Shown: positions 41,633 to 50,512, counted from the first letter of the stretch. The stretch: DNA of 64,000 nt from Deinococcus sp. KNUC1210 (GCF_022344005.1 NZ_CP092193.1:1-64000); one strand, 5' to 3'. Program-made: numbers and translations. The notes: generated by a model not told the origin, from the letters alone.

Positions 41633-41896
41633 ATGAGCCAGCCCAAGCCCCGCTCTGACTGGGAACGTATTCTGCCAATAGGCTGGTTCGTGCCGTTCAC
41701 TTTAACTCCGTATCACGTCTTACCCTGGTGGTGGACGTCCGATTTCAACAACTTCTACTTGGTTGGATACCCACTTCTGCTTGTCTTGGTGGCCTGGGGC
41801 ACTCGTCGAATCCAAATGTTGACGTTTTGGATGGTTGCATTGGTGTTTTCTCTGTTGCTCTTTATTGCCGGCAAGTTTGTCGAGGTAATGAGATGA
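41633..41896 (+). CDS. Small membrane protein
   Basis: 87 residues from the ATG at 41633, directly after the transposase. Two hydrophobic segments (FYLVGYPLLLVLVAWG and MLTFWMVALVFSLLLFIAG) indicate two transmembrane helices. An aromatic N-terminus (PYHVLPWWWTS) is notable. Function unknown. Confidence 0.5.
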   Translation: MSQPKPRSDWERILPIGWFVPFTLTPYHVLPWWWTSDFNNFYLVGYPLLLVLVAWGTRRIQMLTFWMVALVFSLLLFIAGKFVEVMR

Positions 41897-42458
41897 GCGA
41901 GGGTGATCGCGGGGAGGCGCTCAGTGGGACACAGCACAGACCTGCAAACCCACCAGGACATCCATCCAGCGGGTGCTGGTGATGGCGTTTGGCCGTCTCC
42001 ACCAAGCTCTTGGTCATCGCGTTGCTCTTGGCTCCCCGCTGGGTCGTGCTGCACTGAGAGACCTTGCGAGCATTCACCCCTGAACACAGGTCGTGCGTCG
42101 CCGCGTTCCTGGTGGGTGGGACGGTAAGGTACCAGTCGGTCTGATAGGGCAATACACTTCCCGAATGAACCCCATTGCGTTGCACCCTTAATTCGGGGTC
42201 AATAGTTGGGATCTCAGAGTCGAACCCGGCAGCGTCAGTCAACCAGGAATCTGACCCTATTTGGACAGGTTTGACGTGAATTCTTGACGTCGAGTTGGGG
42301 TATACCCTAATTGGACATGTAGCCTGCTGAGGCAGGGTCTGCCAATCCTTCCCCGCCGAGCGCGATGCAGCGCAGTCCACCTTCTGCCGCCGGTGAAGGC
42401 TCAAGAGGTCTTGGCGTGATCGGGCGTCCAGCCACACGGCACGCCTCGAAAGTGAGGG
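41897..42458. other. Intergenic, probably degraded insertion-sequence DNA
   Basis: No convincing gene. Similar boxes occur at about 42255 (GACCCTATTTGGACAGG) and about 42305 (TACCCTAATTGGACATG), like the ends of an insertion sequence. Long open frames on the minus strand lack protein-like composition. Confidence 0.35.
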
Positions 42459-43295
42459 ATGACTTCGCCCTCTCCCGCCACCCGGTCCACCACTCAGGGC
42501 CGTTCCGTTCCTTCGTTCCATCACATCCGGCGCGGCCAGGGCAAGCCGCTGCTGTTGATCCATGGGCTGGGCAGTTCCTGGCAAACCTGGGCGCCGATTC
42601 TGGCCGGACTAGAGGCGGAGCGTGAGGTCATCGCTGTCGATCTGCCCGGCTTCGGTCACACGCCCCCACTGCCCGGTGAAGTGAGCATCGCCACGCTCGC
42701 CGATGCGCTGACCGATTTTCTGACGCGGGAGAACCTCCTGGGCATCGACGCAGTAGGCACCTCGATGGGCGCTCGTCTGGTGCTGGAACTCGTGAGGCGT
42801 GGCGGCATCCTGGGAGCGGTGGTGTCACTTGATCCAGGCGGGTTCTGGCGGGGCTGGGAACGGGGCTTCTTCTACAGCACGGTGGCCGCGTCTATTAAAC
42901 TGATCCGTGCGCTTCAACCTGCCATGCCTTCCCTGACGGCTTCTCCCGTCGGCCGCAGCGCCCTGTTCGCCCAGTTCTCCTCGCATCCCTGGGCCTTAGC
43001 GCCGGACCTCACCCTGACCGAGATGAGGAGCTTCGCTGCCTCGCCTTCAACCGACGAACTGCTGCGCGACCTGGTGTTCGGCGAGGCGCAGCAAGGGATC
43101 CCCCGGGGCCGGTTGGAGCACCCGTTGGTGATCGGCTGGGGCCGCTGGGACCGGGTGTGTCTGCCAGCACAGGCATCAAGGGCACAGGCGTTGTTTCCCG
43201 ACGCCCGGCTGCACTGGTTCGACCACAGCGGCCACTTCCCGCACTGGGACATGCCTGCACAGACGCTGCGGCTGATTCTGGACGCCACGGCCTGA
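42459..43295 (+). CDS. Alpha/beta hydrolase
   Basis: 278 residues. LLLIHGLGSSWQTW (oxyanion region), IAVDLPGFGHT, nucleophile elbow VGTSMGARLV (Ser about residue 106), a cap region, LVIGWGRWDRV (Asp) and HSGHFPHWD (His). The substrate cannot be told. No signal peptide. It stands alone on the plus strand before a strong terminator. Confidence 0.8.
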   Translation: MTSPSPATRSTTQGRSVPSFHHIRRGQGKPLLLIHGLGSSWQTWAPILAGLEAEREVIAVDLPGFGHTPPLPGEVSIATLADALTDFLTRENLLGIDAVGTSMGARLVLELVRRGGILGAVVSLDPGGFWRGWERGFFYSTVAASIKLIRALQPAMPSLTASPVGRSALFAQFSSHPWALAPDLTLTEMRSFAASPSTDELLRDLVFGEAQQGIPRGRLEHPLVIGWGRWDRVCLPAQASRAQALFPDARLHWFDHSGHFPHWDMPAQTLRLILDATA

Positions 43296-43508
43296 CAGGG
43301 TGGCCAGCTGTTCTGGCAGTCTATTGAATGTCCCGGCCACCATCGCGTTGGAGGCGTCACCCTGAAGGCGTGAGGCATGACGGATCTCTCCTTACAAGCT
43401 GGCTCCTTTGAGGTGCACTCAGTGTGGCCGCTGATCAAGGTGACTTATCTGAGCCGATCGTCTCGGACGGAAGTTCATTTTCCCCAAGGGTGAAACCGCG
43501 TTCCTGTC

Positions 43509-43547
43509 AAGGAAGACGCCCGCAGTCTGCCTGCGGGCGTCTTCCTT
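43509..43547. terminator. Bidirectional terminator
   Basis: A 17-bp perfect stem, 43509-43525 with 43531-43547, around a 5-nt loop, between the convergent hydrolase and DUF4142 genes. Confidence 0.9.
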
Positions 43548-43568
43548 GATGAACTTCGAAGAACAGTC

Positions 43569-44156
43569 CTACTGCTGCAACTCGCTGAGAATCCTGGCTG
43601 TTAATTCAACGTGCTCGGTGAACTGATTGAGTGCCAGGGTCGCCAGGTGCCTCCCCTGCTGTTCTGCAAAGGTGGGCTCACTGGGAGTGGTGTTCTTGAG
43701 GTACGCCGTCGCCAGATTCATCAGAAAAATATGGTTGTCATGCTGCGCAGTGATGTAAGCCACGTCGAACTCGCGTCCCGGCGCTGCACTCCGGATCTTG
43801 GCCAGGGTTGCCTTGGCCTTGGCGTCCATCGGGGGCGTCGGCGTCTTCAACTCCTGTAGAACAGTGGTGACGGCAATGGCCTCACGCAGCTCAAAGCGGG
43901 CGAACTCCCGGGTGTCTGCCTGGGTTGCCCGCAGGACGGCCAGCTGACTGACGATCCGCGACAGGGTCGCCGGACCGACCACGCCCATTCGGAAGTCTTT
44001 CTCGGTCAACCCCATCTTCATGCTGGCGGCGCCGACGGTACTGCCCAAGCCGAGCAAGCCCACGCCTAGGCCTGCTGCTGTCAGTTTGCTAAGGAATACG
44101 CGGCGGTCATTCGTTTCTGCGCTCAGCTCAGCGTTCATCTGGTCAACTTCACTCAT
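43569..44156 (-). CDS. DUF4142 ferritin-like protein with Tat signal
   Basis: 195 residues. A twin-arginine signal (DRRVFLSKLTAAGLGVGLLG) is followed by a helical domain with ATLSRIVSQLAVLRATQADT, FARFELREAIAVTTVLQELK and HLATLALNQFTEHVELTAR, the DUF4142/ferritin-like pattern. Probably exported across the membrane in folded form. Role unknown; such proteins appear in stress-related loci. Confidence 0.75.
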   Translation of the reverse strand: MSEVDQMNAELSAETNDRRVFLSKLTAAGLGVGLLGLGSTVGAASMKMGLTEKDFRMGVVGPATLSRIVSQLAVLRATQADTREFARFELREAIAVTTVLQELKTPTPPMDAKAKATLAKIRSAAPGREFDVAYITAQHDNHIFLMNLATAYLKNTTPSEPTFAEQQGRHLATLALNQFTEHVELTARILSELQQ

Positions 44157-44321
44157 GGTGTCCTCTGCTCAACTCTTCCGTCGGCATGGACGGTTAGAAA
44201 TAGGATCTTCGGTGAAAACAAATTGCTGGTAAAGGGCAGTATCGCCGCTGATATCTGTGGTGCATCAGCAGTCAGGCAAGAGGAATGCGGAGGGCGATGG
44301 CTCAAAGCGTGATCCGTTCTC

Positions 44322-45209
44322 TCACTTCAGTGTTTTGGCCCAGGCGATGATGGCAGCATTCATGGCGCTCGCCTTCTCATAGATAGCAGCGTGGGCTGCC
44401 CCCGGAATGATCACCAGCTTGGAACCCACGATGTTCTGCTGCATCTTCATGCTGAACTCGGGAGGGTACACCGTATCTTCGAGGCCCTCGAGGATCAGGG
44501 TCGGCACCCGGATGGTCTTCAGGGTCGGCACTGAGTCGGGGCGATTCGCCAACACCATCGCGCCGGCCACGTCACCAGCGACGCTCGCCTGGCTCACGAT
44601 GGCGGTCAGGGCCTTGGCATCACCGGGGCGGTTCATCCGAGTCTGACCCGTCAGCATGTCCTTGAGCAGCTCCGGAGCCAACGACTGCGAGCCGTACAGC
44701 GTGGCTTTCTGGGCCATGCCTTTCCAGAGATTCTGTTCGACGATGCCAGCCGGATTAGCAAGGGTGTCGATCAGGATCATGCCCATGAACCGCTCGGGCG
44801 CTTCGCGATACATCTCGAAGGTGATCGGGCCGCCCATGCTCATGCCGCCGATGATCGCCTTGGGCACTTGCAGCTTGTCCATGACCGCGAGCGCGTCTTT
44901 GGCATAGGTCTGCAGGTCGCCGGGGGCGTCAGTGGGAGCGCTGCTCATGCCGTATCCCCGGTGGTCAATGGTAATGACCCGGTAGCCGGCCGCTGCCAGT
45001 ACGTCACGGTTGCGCGCGAATAGTTCGCCTGAGAGCGGGTAGCCGTGCAGCAGCAGTATAGGAGTACCGTTACCGACGGAGACGTAGTGAATCTGAGCGC
45101 CGTTGATGTCCAGCATCCCTTCCTGTCGCCCGGGACTGCCGCCTGCGGAAGCGGTCGTGGTGAGCAGGGCGACTGACAGCATCAGAACTTGTTTTTGCAG
45201 GGTGATCAT
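44322..45209 (-). CDS. Secreted alpha/beta hydrolase
   Basis: 295 residues from the ATG at 45209, preceded by GGAGGA. Signal peptide (VLMLSVALLTTTASA). ILLLHGYPLSG, ITIDHRGYGMSS, nucleophile GGMSMGG, LILEGLEDTVYPP (Asp) and GAAHAAIYEKA (His) give a complete triad of the haloperoxidase/esterase type. It diverges from a TetR regulator, which probably controls it. Confidence 0.85.
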   Translation of the reverse strand: MITLQKQVLMLSVALLTTTASAGGSPGRQEGMLDINGAQIHYVSVGNGTPILLLHGYPLSGELFARNRDVLAAAGYRVITIDHRGYGMSSAPTDAPGDLQTYAKDALAVMDKLQVPKAIIGGMSMGGPITFEMYREAPERFMGMILIDTLANPAGIVEQNLWKGMAQKATLYGSQSLAPELLKDMLTGQTRMNRPGDAKALTAIVSQASVAGDVAGAMVLANRPDSVPTLKTIRVPTLILEGLEDTVYPPEFSMKMQQNIVGSKLVIIPGAAHAAIYEKASAMNAAIIAWAKTLK

Positions 45210-45335
45210 CTTGGATTCCTCCGTGAGGGTGAGAGCGTGAAAACAGGTATGAGCGACTTGGTTGGATTTCCAACTGATCTTAACCGCAAGCGTCATCACC
45301 AACATCCGGTCGCGCTTCATGTCATCTTGTGGCCC

Positions 45336-45905
45336 GTGGAACCGCGTCAGGGAGCATTGACGAAACGAAACGAGATCGTGGCCGCAGCGTTAGAGCTCTA
45401 CCGGACCTTCGGTGTCGGTGGAACAACTCTCAAGAACGTCTCTGACGCGTCGGAAGTTCCACTTGGCAACCTGTACTACTACTTCAAGACCCGCAGCCAG
45501 CTGGTGCTGGCCGTGCTGGACGAGTGCGAGCACGAATTGCAGACGCTGTTGAAACGGCTCTCGGGGCTCAGTCCCGTTGCGTGGCTGGACGCCTATTTTG
45601 AATGGCTGCTCACCGACCCGGCGGCCGCTGCCCGCTTCGGTTGTCCCTTCGGTGCGTTGGCTCTAGAGCTGCGCGCGCTGAGTGATCCGGCCGCAGATCG
45701 GGCCGCTGAGACCGTGGAAACCTATTTCAGGGCCGTGTGCGTTCAGACGGTCGCGCTCGGACTTCCTCTAACATTTGCTGACGATCTGTTCACTGCTGTT
45801 CAGGGAAGTTACACGGTCGCACGGGTCAGAGGTGACGCGGCCTTCTTCCAGGCCAGCATTCAGCGCCTGCGTGACCGCACAATGCAGACTATCGGAGCGG
45901 TCTAA
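45336..45905 (+). CDS. TetR-family regulator
   Basis: About 189 residues from the GTG at 45336; a TTG at 45357 with AGGGAG nearby is an alternative. The HTH is ALELYRTFGVGGTTLKNVSD..VPLGNLYYYFKTRSQLV, followed by a helical ligand domain with the FGCPFGALALEL segment. TetR proteins repress the divergent neighbour; here that is the secreted hydrolase whose start is 127 bp away. Confidence 0.85.
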   Translation: MEPRQGALTKRNEIVAAALELYRTFGVGGTTLKNVSDASEVPLGNLYYYFKTRSQLVLAVLDECEHELQTLLKRLSGLSPVAWLDAYFEWLLTDPAAAARFGCPFGALALELRALSDPAADRAAETVETYFRAVCVQTVALGLPLTFADDLFTAVQGSYTVARVRGDAAFFQASIQRLRDRTMQTIGAV

Positions 45906-45912
45906 ACCAGCA

Positions 45913-46032
45913 GTGTTCGCTAGACAGATCCTTATCCTGGGGCGCTCGGTCACGTCCCTGGCGGCCCTGACGCGTGCGGAAGCCCGCCGTGTGGAACTGG
46001 TGGTCAAGCGCAGCATGGAAGCGGCCGCATGA
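45913..46032 (+). CDS. Short ORF, likely 3' remnant
   Basis: 39 residues from a GTG at 45913 (VTSLAALTRAEARRVELVVK). High-GC phage-like codon use and an ATGA overlap with the next gene suggest the end of a longer phage gene whose 5' part has been lost to the hydrolase/TetR insertion. Confidence 0.35.
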   Translation: MFARQILILGRSVTSLAALTRAEARRVELVVKRSMEAAA

Positions 46033-46337
46033 TCTACTTCCTGGAGACCAATCAGCCGCCCAGCCTGACCGCTGTCACCTCCCGCACCAGCCGCCACCAG
46101 ACCGATGCGGCAGACCCTCAGACGCTGCAGGGCACCTTGTATCAGCACGTGAAGGCGGTGGGGGCGCGGGGCAGTGGCGACCCCCACGCCCCACTCGTCA
46201 GCGTGGCTGCGTACACCGACACCCTGATCGTCCAGGCGTACCACAACGGCACCGATTGGCACTACAGCAGCACGCGGCAAGACGCACGCGGCCCACGATC
46301 ACCTGCCGGGGGCAGAGGTCATGCACCTCAAAATTAG
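46029..46337 (+). CDS. Hypothetical protein, phage-like
   Basis: 102 residues overlapping the preceding ORF by ATGA. Beta-rich (IYFLETNQPPSLTAV, LVSVAAYTDTLIVQAYHNGT). High-GC up to its end; the next sequence is abruptly AT-rich, so the C-terminus may be altered by the insertion boundary near 46330. No family recognised. Confidence 0.4.
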   Translation: MIYFLETNQPPSLTAVTSRTSRHQTDAADPQTLQGTLYQHVKAVGARGSGDPHAPLVSVAAYTDTLIVQAYHNGTDWHYSSTRQDARGPRSPAGGRGHAPQN

Positions 46338-46455
46338 TATTTCAATGTGAAAAACATCATTTTCACGCCTATCACTCTGCAAGATTAAAAAGACAGTTGT
46401 CAGCGATAACTGCTTTGGGATGGCTAAGTTAGCGCAAATATATTATTCTGTCAGC

Positions 46456-47778
46456 GTGAAGATCACATCAATAGAAGTTAGTGATTTTTGGGGATATCGG
46501 TCTCTTCAATTTAAACTGAAAAAAGACGTTAACTTAATTATAGGTAAGAACGGATCAGGCAAGACTCAGCTCTTAAGTCTTATAATAGCTGCTATAAATG
46601 TAAATCTTGACAAAATAAAAGATATAAGCTTTAGTAAATTATCTATCAAATACAATAAAGGTAAACAAAGTGGTATTTTAGAGGTAAGTAAGGAAACTTT
46701 AGAATTTGAAAGATCAATAAAAAGGGTTAACGGCATTAGAAACAACAGTATAGCAAAGATACCTATTGTAAGGTATTTCCTAGACGGTAAATCATATATA
46801 ATTCAGGAAAGAGATTCCGCTTATACGATGGGCTTCAGTATTGACCAAGAAACGGAAAATGTTTCCGTTGATCACATGCATGATATATTAGGTAGAGTAT
46901 TTAAAACCGTATTTCTAAGTGTAAGCAGAAGAAATGACGACATCAAAGTTCGCTTCAACGGCGAAAGGTTTACAGGGCAATCGGTAAGGACAGAGGCAAT
47001 AGAGCAAAAAATCGGAAACCTACTGGACAGACTTGGTAATAACAGAGTGAGATTAGCTAATTTAGTTGCATCAGTGAACAAAAAAGGTGAGAAAGATTTA
47101 TTAACAACGCTACTATTCAGCCAAAATGACGCTGTAATTCCAGCGATAGAGGCATTTGATAGCGCTAAAGCTAAAAGTTCTTTAATAGGTACGCTTAAGA
47201 ATCTCGACTTTCTTGATGATCAGCTGCTCGATAGAATTGAATCTACATTCATAGATGTTGAGACATATATCCCCAGAAGAAACGAGATATTTCAAAATGT
47301 ACAAAGTGATATCGAGAGTTTTAATAGGCTAGTTGCAGCTATGGAATTCATATCTAAGGTGAGTAAGGTTAGCAAAATCGCTGTTAATACAGAAAGAGAG
47401 AAAGACAAAATTATGTCACCTTGGGATGCATATATAAACACTCTGCAAGATTTTATGCAGGACAAGAGCTTTAAATTTGACGAAGATGGTAGATTTAAGT
47501 CTTTCAAGAGTGAAAGACCTATAGAAATCGAGCAACTGTCCTCTGGTGAGAAGCAAATTTTTGTAATGCTAACCGATGCTTATCTAGAAAGTGGCGTAGA
47601 TCATATATTTTTCGCCGACGAACCAGAACTATCTCTTCATTTAGAATGGCAAGAGAAAATATTACCAAGTCTTACTTTTCTGAATAGGAAAGCCCAGTAT
47701 ATAATGGTAACCCACAGCCCTGAGATTGCTGGCCGGTATCCTGATAGTATCTTCGACATGGAGGATATTACGCAGTGA
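46456..47778 (+). CDS. ariA: PARIS-like AAA ATPase (AriA)
   Basis: 440 residues from a GTG at 46456 (VKITSIEVSDFWG); an ATG at 46420 is possible. Walker A GKNGSGKT at residues 30-37, an inserted helical region, the ABC-type signature QLSSGEKQIF, Walker B HIFFADEPELSLH (D388, E389) and MVTHSPEI. This is the AAA_15/21 ATPase type. It overlaps the DUF4435 gene by GTGA. In PARIS, AriA holds AriB inactive until an anti-restriction protein is sensed. The gene is extremely AT-rich against its surroundings, so recently acquired. Confidence 0.75.
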   Translation: MKITSIEVSDFWGYRSLQFKLKKDVNLIIGKNGSGKTQLLSLIIAAINVNLDKIKDISFSKLSIKYNKGKQSGILEVSKETLEFERSIKRVNGIRNNSIAKIPIVRYFLDGKSYIIQERDSAYTMGFSIDQETENVSVDHMHDILGRVFKTVFLSVSRRNDDIKVRFNGERFTGQSVRTEAIEQKIGNLLDRLGNNRVRLANLVASVNKKGEKDLLTTLLFSQNDAVIPAIEAFDSAKAKSSLIGTLKNLDFLDDQLLDRIESTFIDVETYIPRRNEIFQNVQSDIESFNRLVAAMEFISKVSKVSKIAVNTEREKDKIMSPWDAYINTLQDFMQDKSFKFDEDGRFKSFKSERPIEIEQLSSGEKQIFVMLTDAYLESGVDHIFFADEPELSLHLEWQEKILPSLTFLNRKAQYIMVTHSPEIAGRYPDSIFDMEDITQ

Positions 47779-48659
47779 CTCTCTCCTACTCTAGAGACGC
47801 CTTAAACGTCTTGAAAAAGTTTCACAGAGTCGACGTTGTAATGTATGTTGAAGGAGAAGAAGATAAAATTTTCTGGGATCATTTCTATAGTCACCTTGGC
47901 TTTTCATACACTGTCAAATTTAAACCTGCTGGGGGATGTGAGGAAATTAAAAAAATTTCGAGCATCTTATTACATGAGGACGCTAATATAGTCATAATAC
48001 GAGACAAAGATTATCTTACCTTCTTCCCTGACCCGACTTCTCATGTAAGAGAAATTTATACAGTGGGACATTCAGTAGAAAATACAGTTTACTCACCCGA
48101 TAACATAGCAAAGTGCATCAAGGTTATGAGTGGCTGTGAAAGTCTACCTAAACAAGAAACTATCGAATGGCTTTATAATTTAGAGACTTCCATTAAAAGA
48201 CTTCAAATTCTAGAAATAGCCGCGGTTCTTCAAAATACTTCTAGGACCTGCGATAGAACGGACGGCATTGAAGTACTTGGAGATAACCCGTTTAATATTA
48301 TAGATGCGAAGCCAAATGAGCACATGATATCAGAAGATAGAGTCAATGCAAAAATATCCTCAATTTCTTCGCAATTTTCCTCAGATAGTATGCAAGAAGC
48401 TAAAATTATATATAATAGATCAAGAGGAAAACGTTATAGAAGAATAAGAGGCCACTTCATGACAGGAATGGTATATAACTATATAATGCGTTCGATTGAA
48501 CTAATATCATCTGATACACAAAAACATAAATTTCACATGGGTATCTTATACAAAATATTAGTCGGTTTTTCTGATCTATCAACCATAGAAGGGGATGAGA
48601 TTAGATATTTTCGCAGAAGAATGCGAGAAGCTTTCGCTAGCCTAGGATTAGTCACATGA
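47775..48659 (+). CDS. ariB: PARIS-like Toprim nuclease (AriB, DUF4435)
   Basis: 294 residues. Toprim features: MYVEGEEDKIFW with E26 and IIRDKDYL with D77 and D79, then YTVGHSVENTVYSP and a helical C-terminal half, the DUF4435 pattern. In E. coli PARIS the AriB Toprim cleaves host tRNA-Lys after release from AriA, halting phage growth. The catalytic acidic residues are in place here, so it should be active. Same AT-rich composition as ariA. A separate OLD/Gabija-type reading is less likely because ATPase and Toprim are separate proteins. Confidence 0.75.
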   Translation: MTLSYSRDALNVLKKFHRVDVVMYVEGEEDKIFWDHFYSHLGFSYTVKFKPAGGCEEIKKISSILLHEDANIVIIRDKDYLTFFPDPTSHVREIYTVGHSVENTVYSPDNIAKCIKVMSGCESLPKQETIEWLYNLETSIKRLQILEIAAVLQNTSRTCDRTDGIEVLGDNPFNIIDAKPNEHMISEDRVNAKISSISSQFSSDSMQEAKIIYNRSRGKRYRRIRGHFMTGMVYNYIMRSIELISSDTQKHKFHMGILYKILVGFSDLSTIEGDEIRYFRRRMREAFASLGLVT

Positions 48660-48730
48660 ATGTGTAAAACTTAGCAATCAAAACAGCCAGGAACAAACTG
48701 CGGCTCTAATAGCCCATCTGTAGCCCGGTG

Positions 48731-48874
48731 ATGCTGGTGCCACTGCCAGTAGGGGAGACTAACCAGCAGCGGCGGGATGAAGAGGCCGAGTATTTCGGGC
48801 GCATCGATGCTGTGCACCTGGGACTGGCAACCGCGACTGAGGCGGGGCTGGGGCATCTGATTGACGCCCGCTGA
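48731..48874 (+). CDS. Short ORF, possible gene remnant
   Basis: 47 residues (MLVPLPVGETNQQRRDEEAE; ends GLGHLIDAR). Helical and in the high-GC style of the phage genes. It could be the tail of a gene cut by the PARIS insertion, since the AT-rich DNA stops just before it. Confidence 0.35.
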   Translation: MLVPLPVGETNQQRRDEEAEYFGRIDAVHLGLATATEAGLGHLIDAR

Positions 48875-48933
48875 ATCGAAGGTTTTGGACGCGCCCACCT
48901 ATTTGAGCGGGCGCGTTCTGCTGTCTCTGCTGC

Positions 48934-48960
48934 TTGACTTTATATGTATATTCATATAAT
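48934..48960 (+). promoter_or_regulatory. Promoter with palindrome for the DUF4160-DUF2442 operon
   Basis: TTGACT at 48934-48939 and TATAAT at 48955-48960, spacer 15. The -10 box ends eight bases before the ATG at 48969, so the message is leaderless or nearly so. TATATG-TATATT-CATATA across the spacer is an inverted repeat suited to an autorepressor. Confidence 0.65.
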
Positions 48961-48968
48961 ATAGTGGC

Positions 48969-49229
48969 ATGCCAGAGATCAGCAGCTTCTACGGAATCCG
49001 GGTCACGATGTACTACCGCGACCACCAGCCCCCCCATTTCCACGCCGAATACGGCGACGACGAGATCGTCATCGTGATTTCCAACCTGACCACCTATGCG
49101 GGCAGCCTCCCCCGCACCGCGCACCGCCTCGTTCTTCAGTGGGCCGCGAAGCATCAGGAAGAGCTGGCCACGCTCTGGAGTCTCGCCCAGGCTCAGCAGC
49201 CCCTCGGCAAGATCGCCCCCCTTTCCTGA
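48969..49229 (+). CDS. DUF4160 protein, putative toxin component
   Basis: 86 residues: ISSFYGIRVTMYYRDHQPPH followed by FHAEYGDDEIVI is the DUF4160 signature. Such genes almost always precede a DUF2442 gene and are thought to form toxin-antitoxin-like pairs. No Shine-Dalgarno; the message appears leaderless. Confidence 0.85.
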   Translation: MPEISSFYGIRVTMYYRDHQPPHFHAEYGDDEIVIVISNLTTYAGSLPRTAHRLVLQWAAKHQEELATLWSLAQAQQPLGKIAPLS

Positions 49230-49283
49230 AGCGCACGGGGCCGCAAGGCCCCACCTCATTCCTCTCTGGCGAAAGGATGAACC

Positions 49284-49793
49284 ATGTACAGACTCACTGA
49301 TGTCCGCCCAGGCGACGGCCTCACGCTCCATCTGACCTACACCGACGGCGCGACCGTCCATGCCGATGTCGCGGGCCTGCTGGCCGGAGACCCCGGCGTC
49401 TTCGCCCCGCTCGCGGCCCGCAGCTTCTTCGAGCAGGTCGCGCTCGGCCCACGCGGGCGCTCGATCACCTGGCCTGGTGAACTCGATCTGGATGCCGACG
49501 TGTTCCGCCTGGACGACGGCGACCCGGCCAAGCCGGACGTGTTCCGCACGCTCAGCAGCACGGCCGCCACGCCGCCCGACCCGGTCAGTAGCGCACTGCG
49601 TCAGGCGGTCGAGGCCAGCGGCCTGACACAGGCGGAGGTGGCGCGGCGGGCAGACATGAAGCAGCCGAATCTGGCCACACTGCTCGACCCGACGTACCAC
49701 GGCCACAGCCTCAGCGCGGTGCGCCGGGTGGCTGACGCGCTGGGCCTGCAGGTGCAGGTGACGCTGGTCTCTTCGGAGCAGGCCGCGTCCTGA
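49284..49793 (+). CDS. DUF2442 protein with XRE helix-turn-helix, putative antitoxin
   Basis: 169 residues. DUF2442 domain in the first 80 residues (DGLTLHLTYTDGATVHADVA). A C-terminal HTH (ASGLTQAEVARRADMKQPNL) probably binds the palindrome in the promoter. It has a GAAAGGATG ribosome site before the ATG at 49284. It is the second gene of the pair. Confidence 0.85.
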   Translation: MYRLTDVRPGDGLTLHLTYTDGATVHADVAGLLAGDPGVFAPLAARSFFEQVALGPRGRSITWPGELDLDADVFRLDDGDPAKPDVFRTLSSTAATPPDPVSSALRQAVEASGLTQAEVARRADMKQPNLATLLDPTYHGHSLSAVRRVADALGLQVQVTLVSSEQAAS

Positions 49794-49900
49794 AGACCAG
49801 TCCATATCCTGGCTCCGGGTAGGGGAGAGAGTCTTGAGAAAGTATTACGTATGGGACGTAATTTAATTGCCAGGATTGGGAGTCCGTGCGAAGCTGAAGC

Positions 49901-50014
49901 ATGCGACTGCTGATGCACCCCCATGCCCGCACTGTGACGCTGCTGGTCTTCGCAGCCCTCGCCCTGGCACTCGGACAGCACCATCCGTTTGATCCCTGTT
50001 TCGGCTGCATATAG
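49901..50014 (+). CDS. Small secreted peptide ending DPCFGCI
   Basis: 37 residues: a basic start (MRLLMHPHARTV), hydrophobic core (LLVFAALALALG) and a short tail QHHPFDPCFGCI. The DPCxGC end is shared with the peptide at 19527-19676. An independent product or relic of a signalling cassette is possible. Confidence 0.45.
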   Translation: MRLLMHPHARTVTLLVFAALALALGQHHPFDPCFGCI

Positions 50015-50028
50015 GGTGAGGGCAGATC

Positions 50029-50253
50029 ATGCCCCACTCCACCCTCCCCAAGAACCGCAGCCATACGAAAGAGGACTGTTCTGGCACTGCCGAACAGAAC
50101 AGTTGCAGCCAGCCCTCCACCGACCGCCTCGCTAGTTATGTCGTGCTCGGTGGCATGTGGTGGATGGAAATGTTCGCGCCCGTGACCAAAGAGCAGTTGG
50201 CGTCTCTGCGCCGCTCCAGTCCAGACCGTTCGGATGAACCATCCGAGGACTGA
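50029..50253 (+). CDS. Small hypothetical protein
   Basis: 74 residues, 14 nt after the small peptide gene. Cysteines in KEDCSGTAEQNSC and a hydrophobic SYVVLGGMWWMEMFA. No family recognised. Codon use is average for the window. A GGGTGAGGGC lies before the ATG. Confidence 0.35.
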   Translation: MPHSTLPKNRSHTKEDCSGTAEQNSCSQPSTDRLASYVVLGGMWWMEMFAPVTKEQLASLRRSSPDRSDEPSED

Positions 50254-50372
50254 ACGCGATCTGCGATTGGCCTACGCCACTTACCGGATGCGTGCAGCAC
50301 GCGTCGAGGCTACTGTGAAGACAGGAACTTCCTGTGGGATCAGGCGATGACCTCGCGCTGCCCCTCGCCCCA

Positions 50373-50390
50373 GCGAGAACGGCCCACACA
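50373..50390 (+). repeat. Direct repeat copy 1 (lipoprotein cassette flank)
   Basis: GCGAGAACGGCCCACACA. An identical 18-mer lies at 52451-52468 in the same orientation. Each is followed by a terminator hairpin starting with AAAG. The pair brackets the lipoprotein gene 50513-52231. Confidence 0.7.
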
Positions 50391-50397
50391 ACAGAAA

Positions 50398-50434
50398 AAA
50401 GCCCCCACGCCGCCGAAGCGAACGTGGGGGCTTT
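50398..50434 (-). terminator. Terminator of the lipoprotein gene
   Basis: Stem AAAGCCCCCACG (50398-50409) and CGTGGGGGCTTT (50423-50434), followed on the minus strand by a run of T (A-run at 50394-50400). Confidence 0.85.
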
Positions 50435-50512
50435 CGGATGACGCCATAGTTGATGAGGCTTTAACAACCAGAGTGTGTTTATCCAATAAAATAACTTACA
50501 GTGATCATCTGC

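Noticed and set aside
40540..41640. Terminal inverted repeats of the IS630 element
   Set aside because: No pair of matching ends could be found by eye on the two sides of the transposase gene.
41897..42458. Transposase gene on the minus strand
   Set aside because: The open frame has no transposase motifs and its composition is unlike a protein; kept only as possible IS debris.
43009..43438. Minus-strand frames opposite the first hydrolase
   Set aside because: The hydrolase has a full catalytic triad on the plus strand; the opposite frames are shadows.
46420..48659. Retron or Gabija system
   Set aside because: No reverse transcriptase and no helicase; the Toprim domain is a separate DUF4435 protein, which fits PARIS better.
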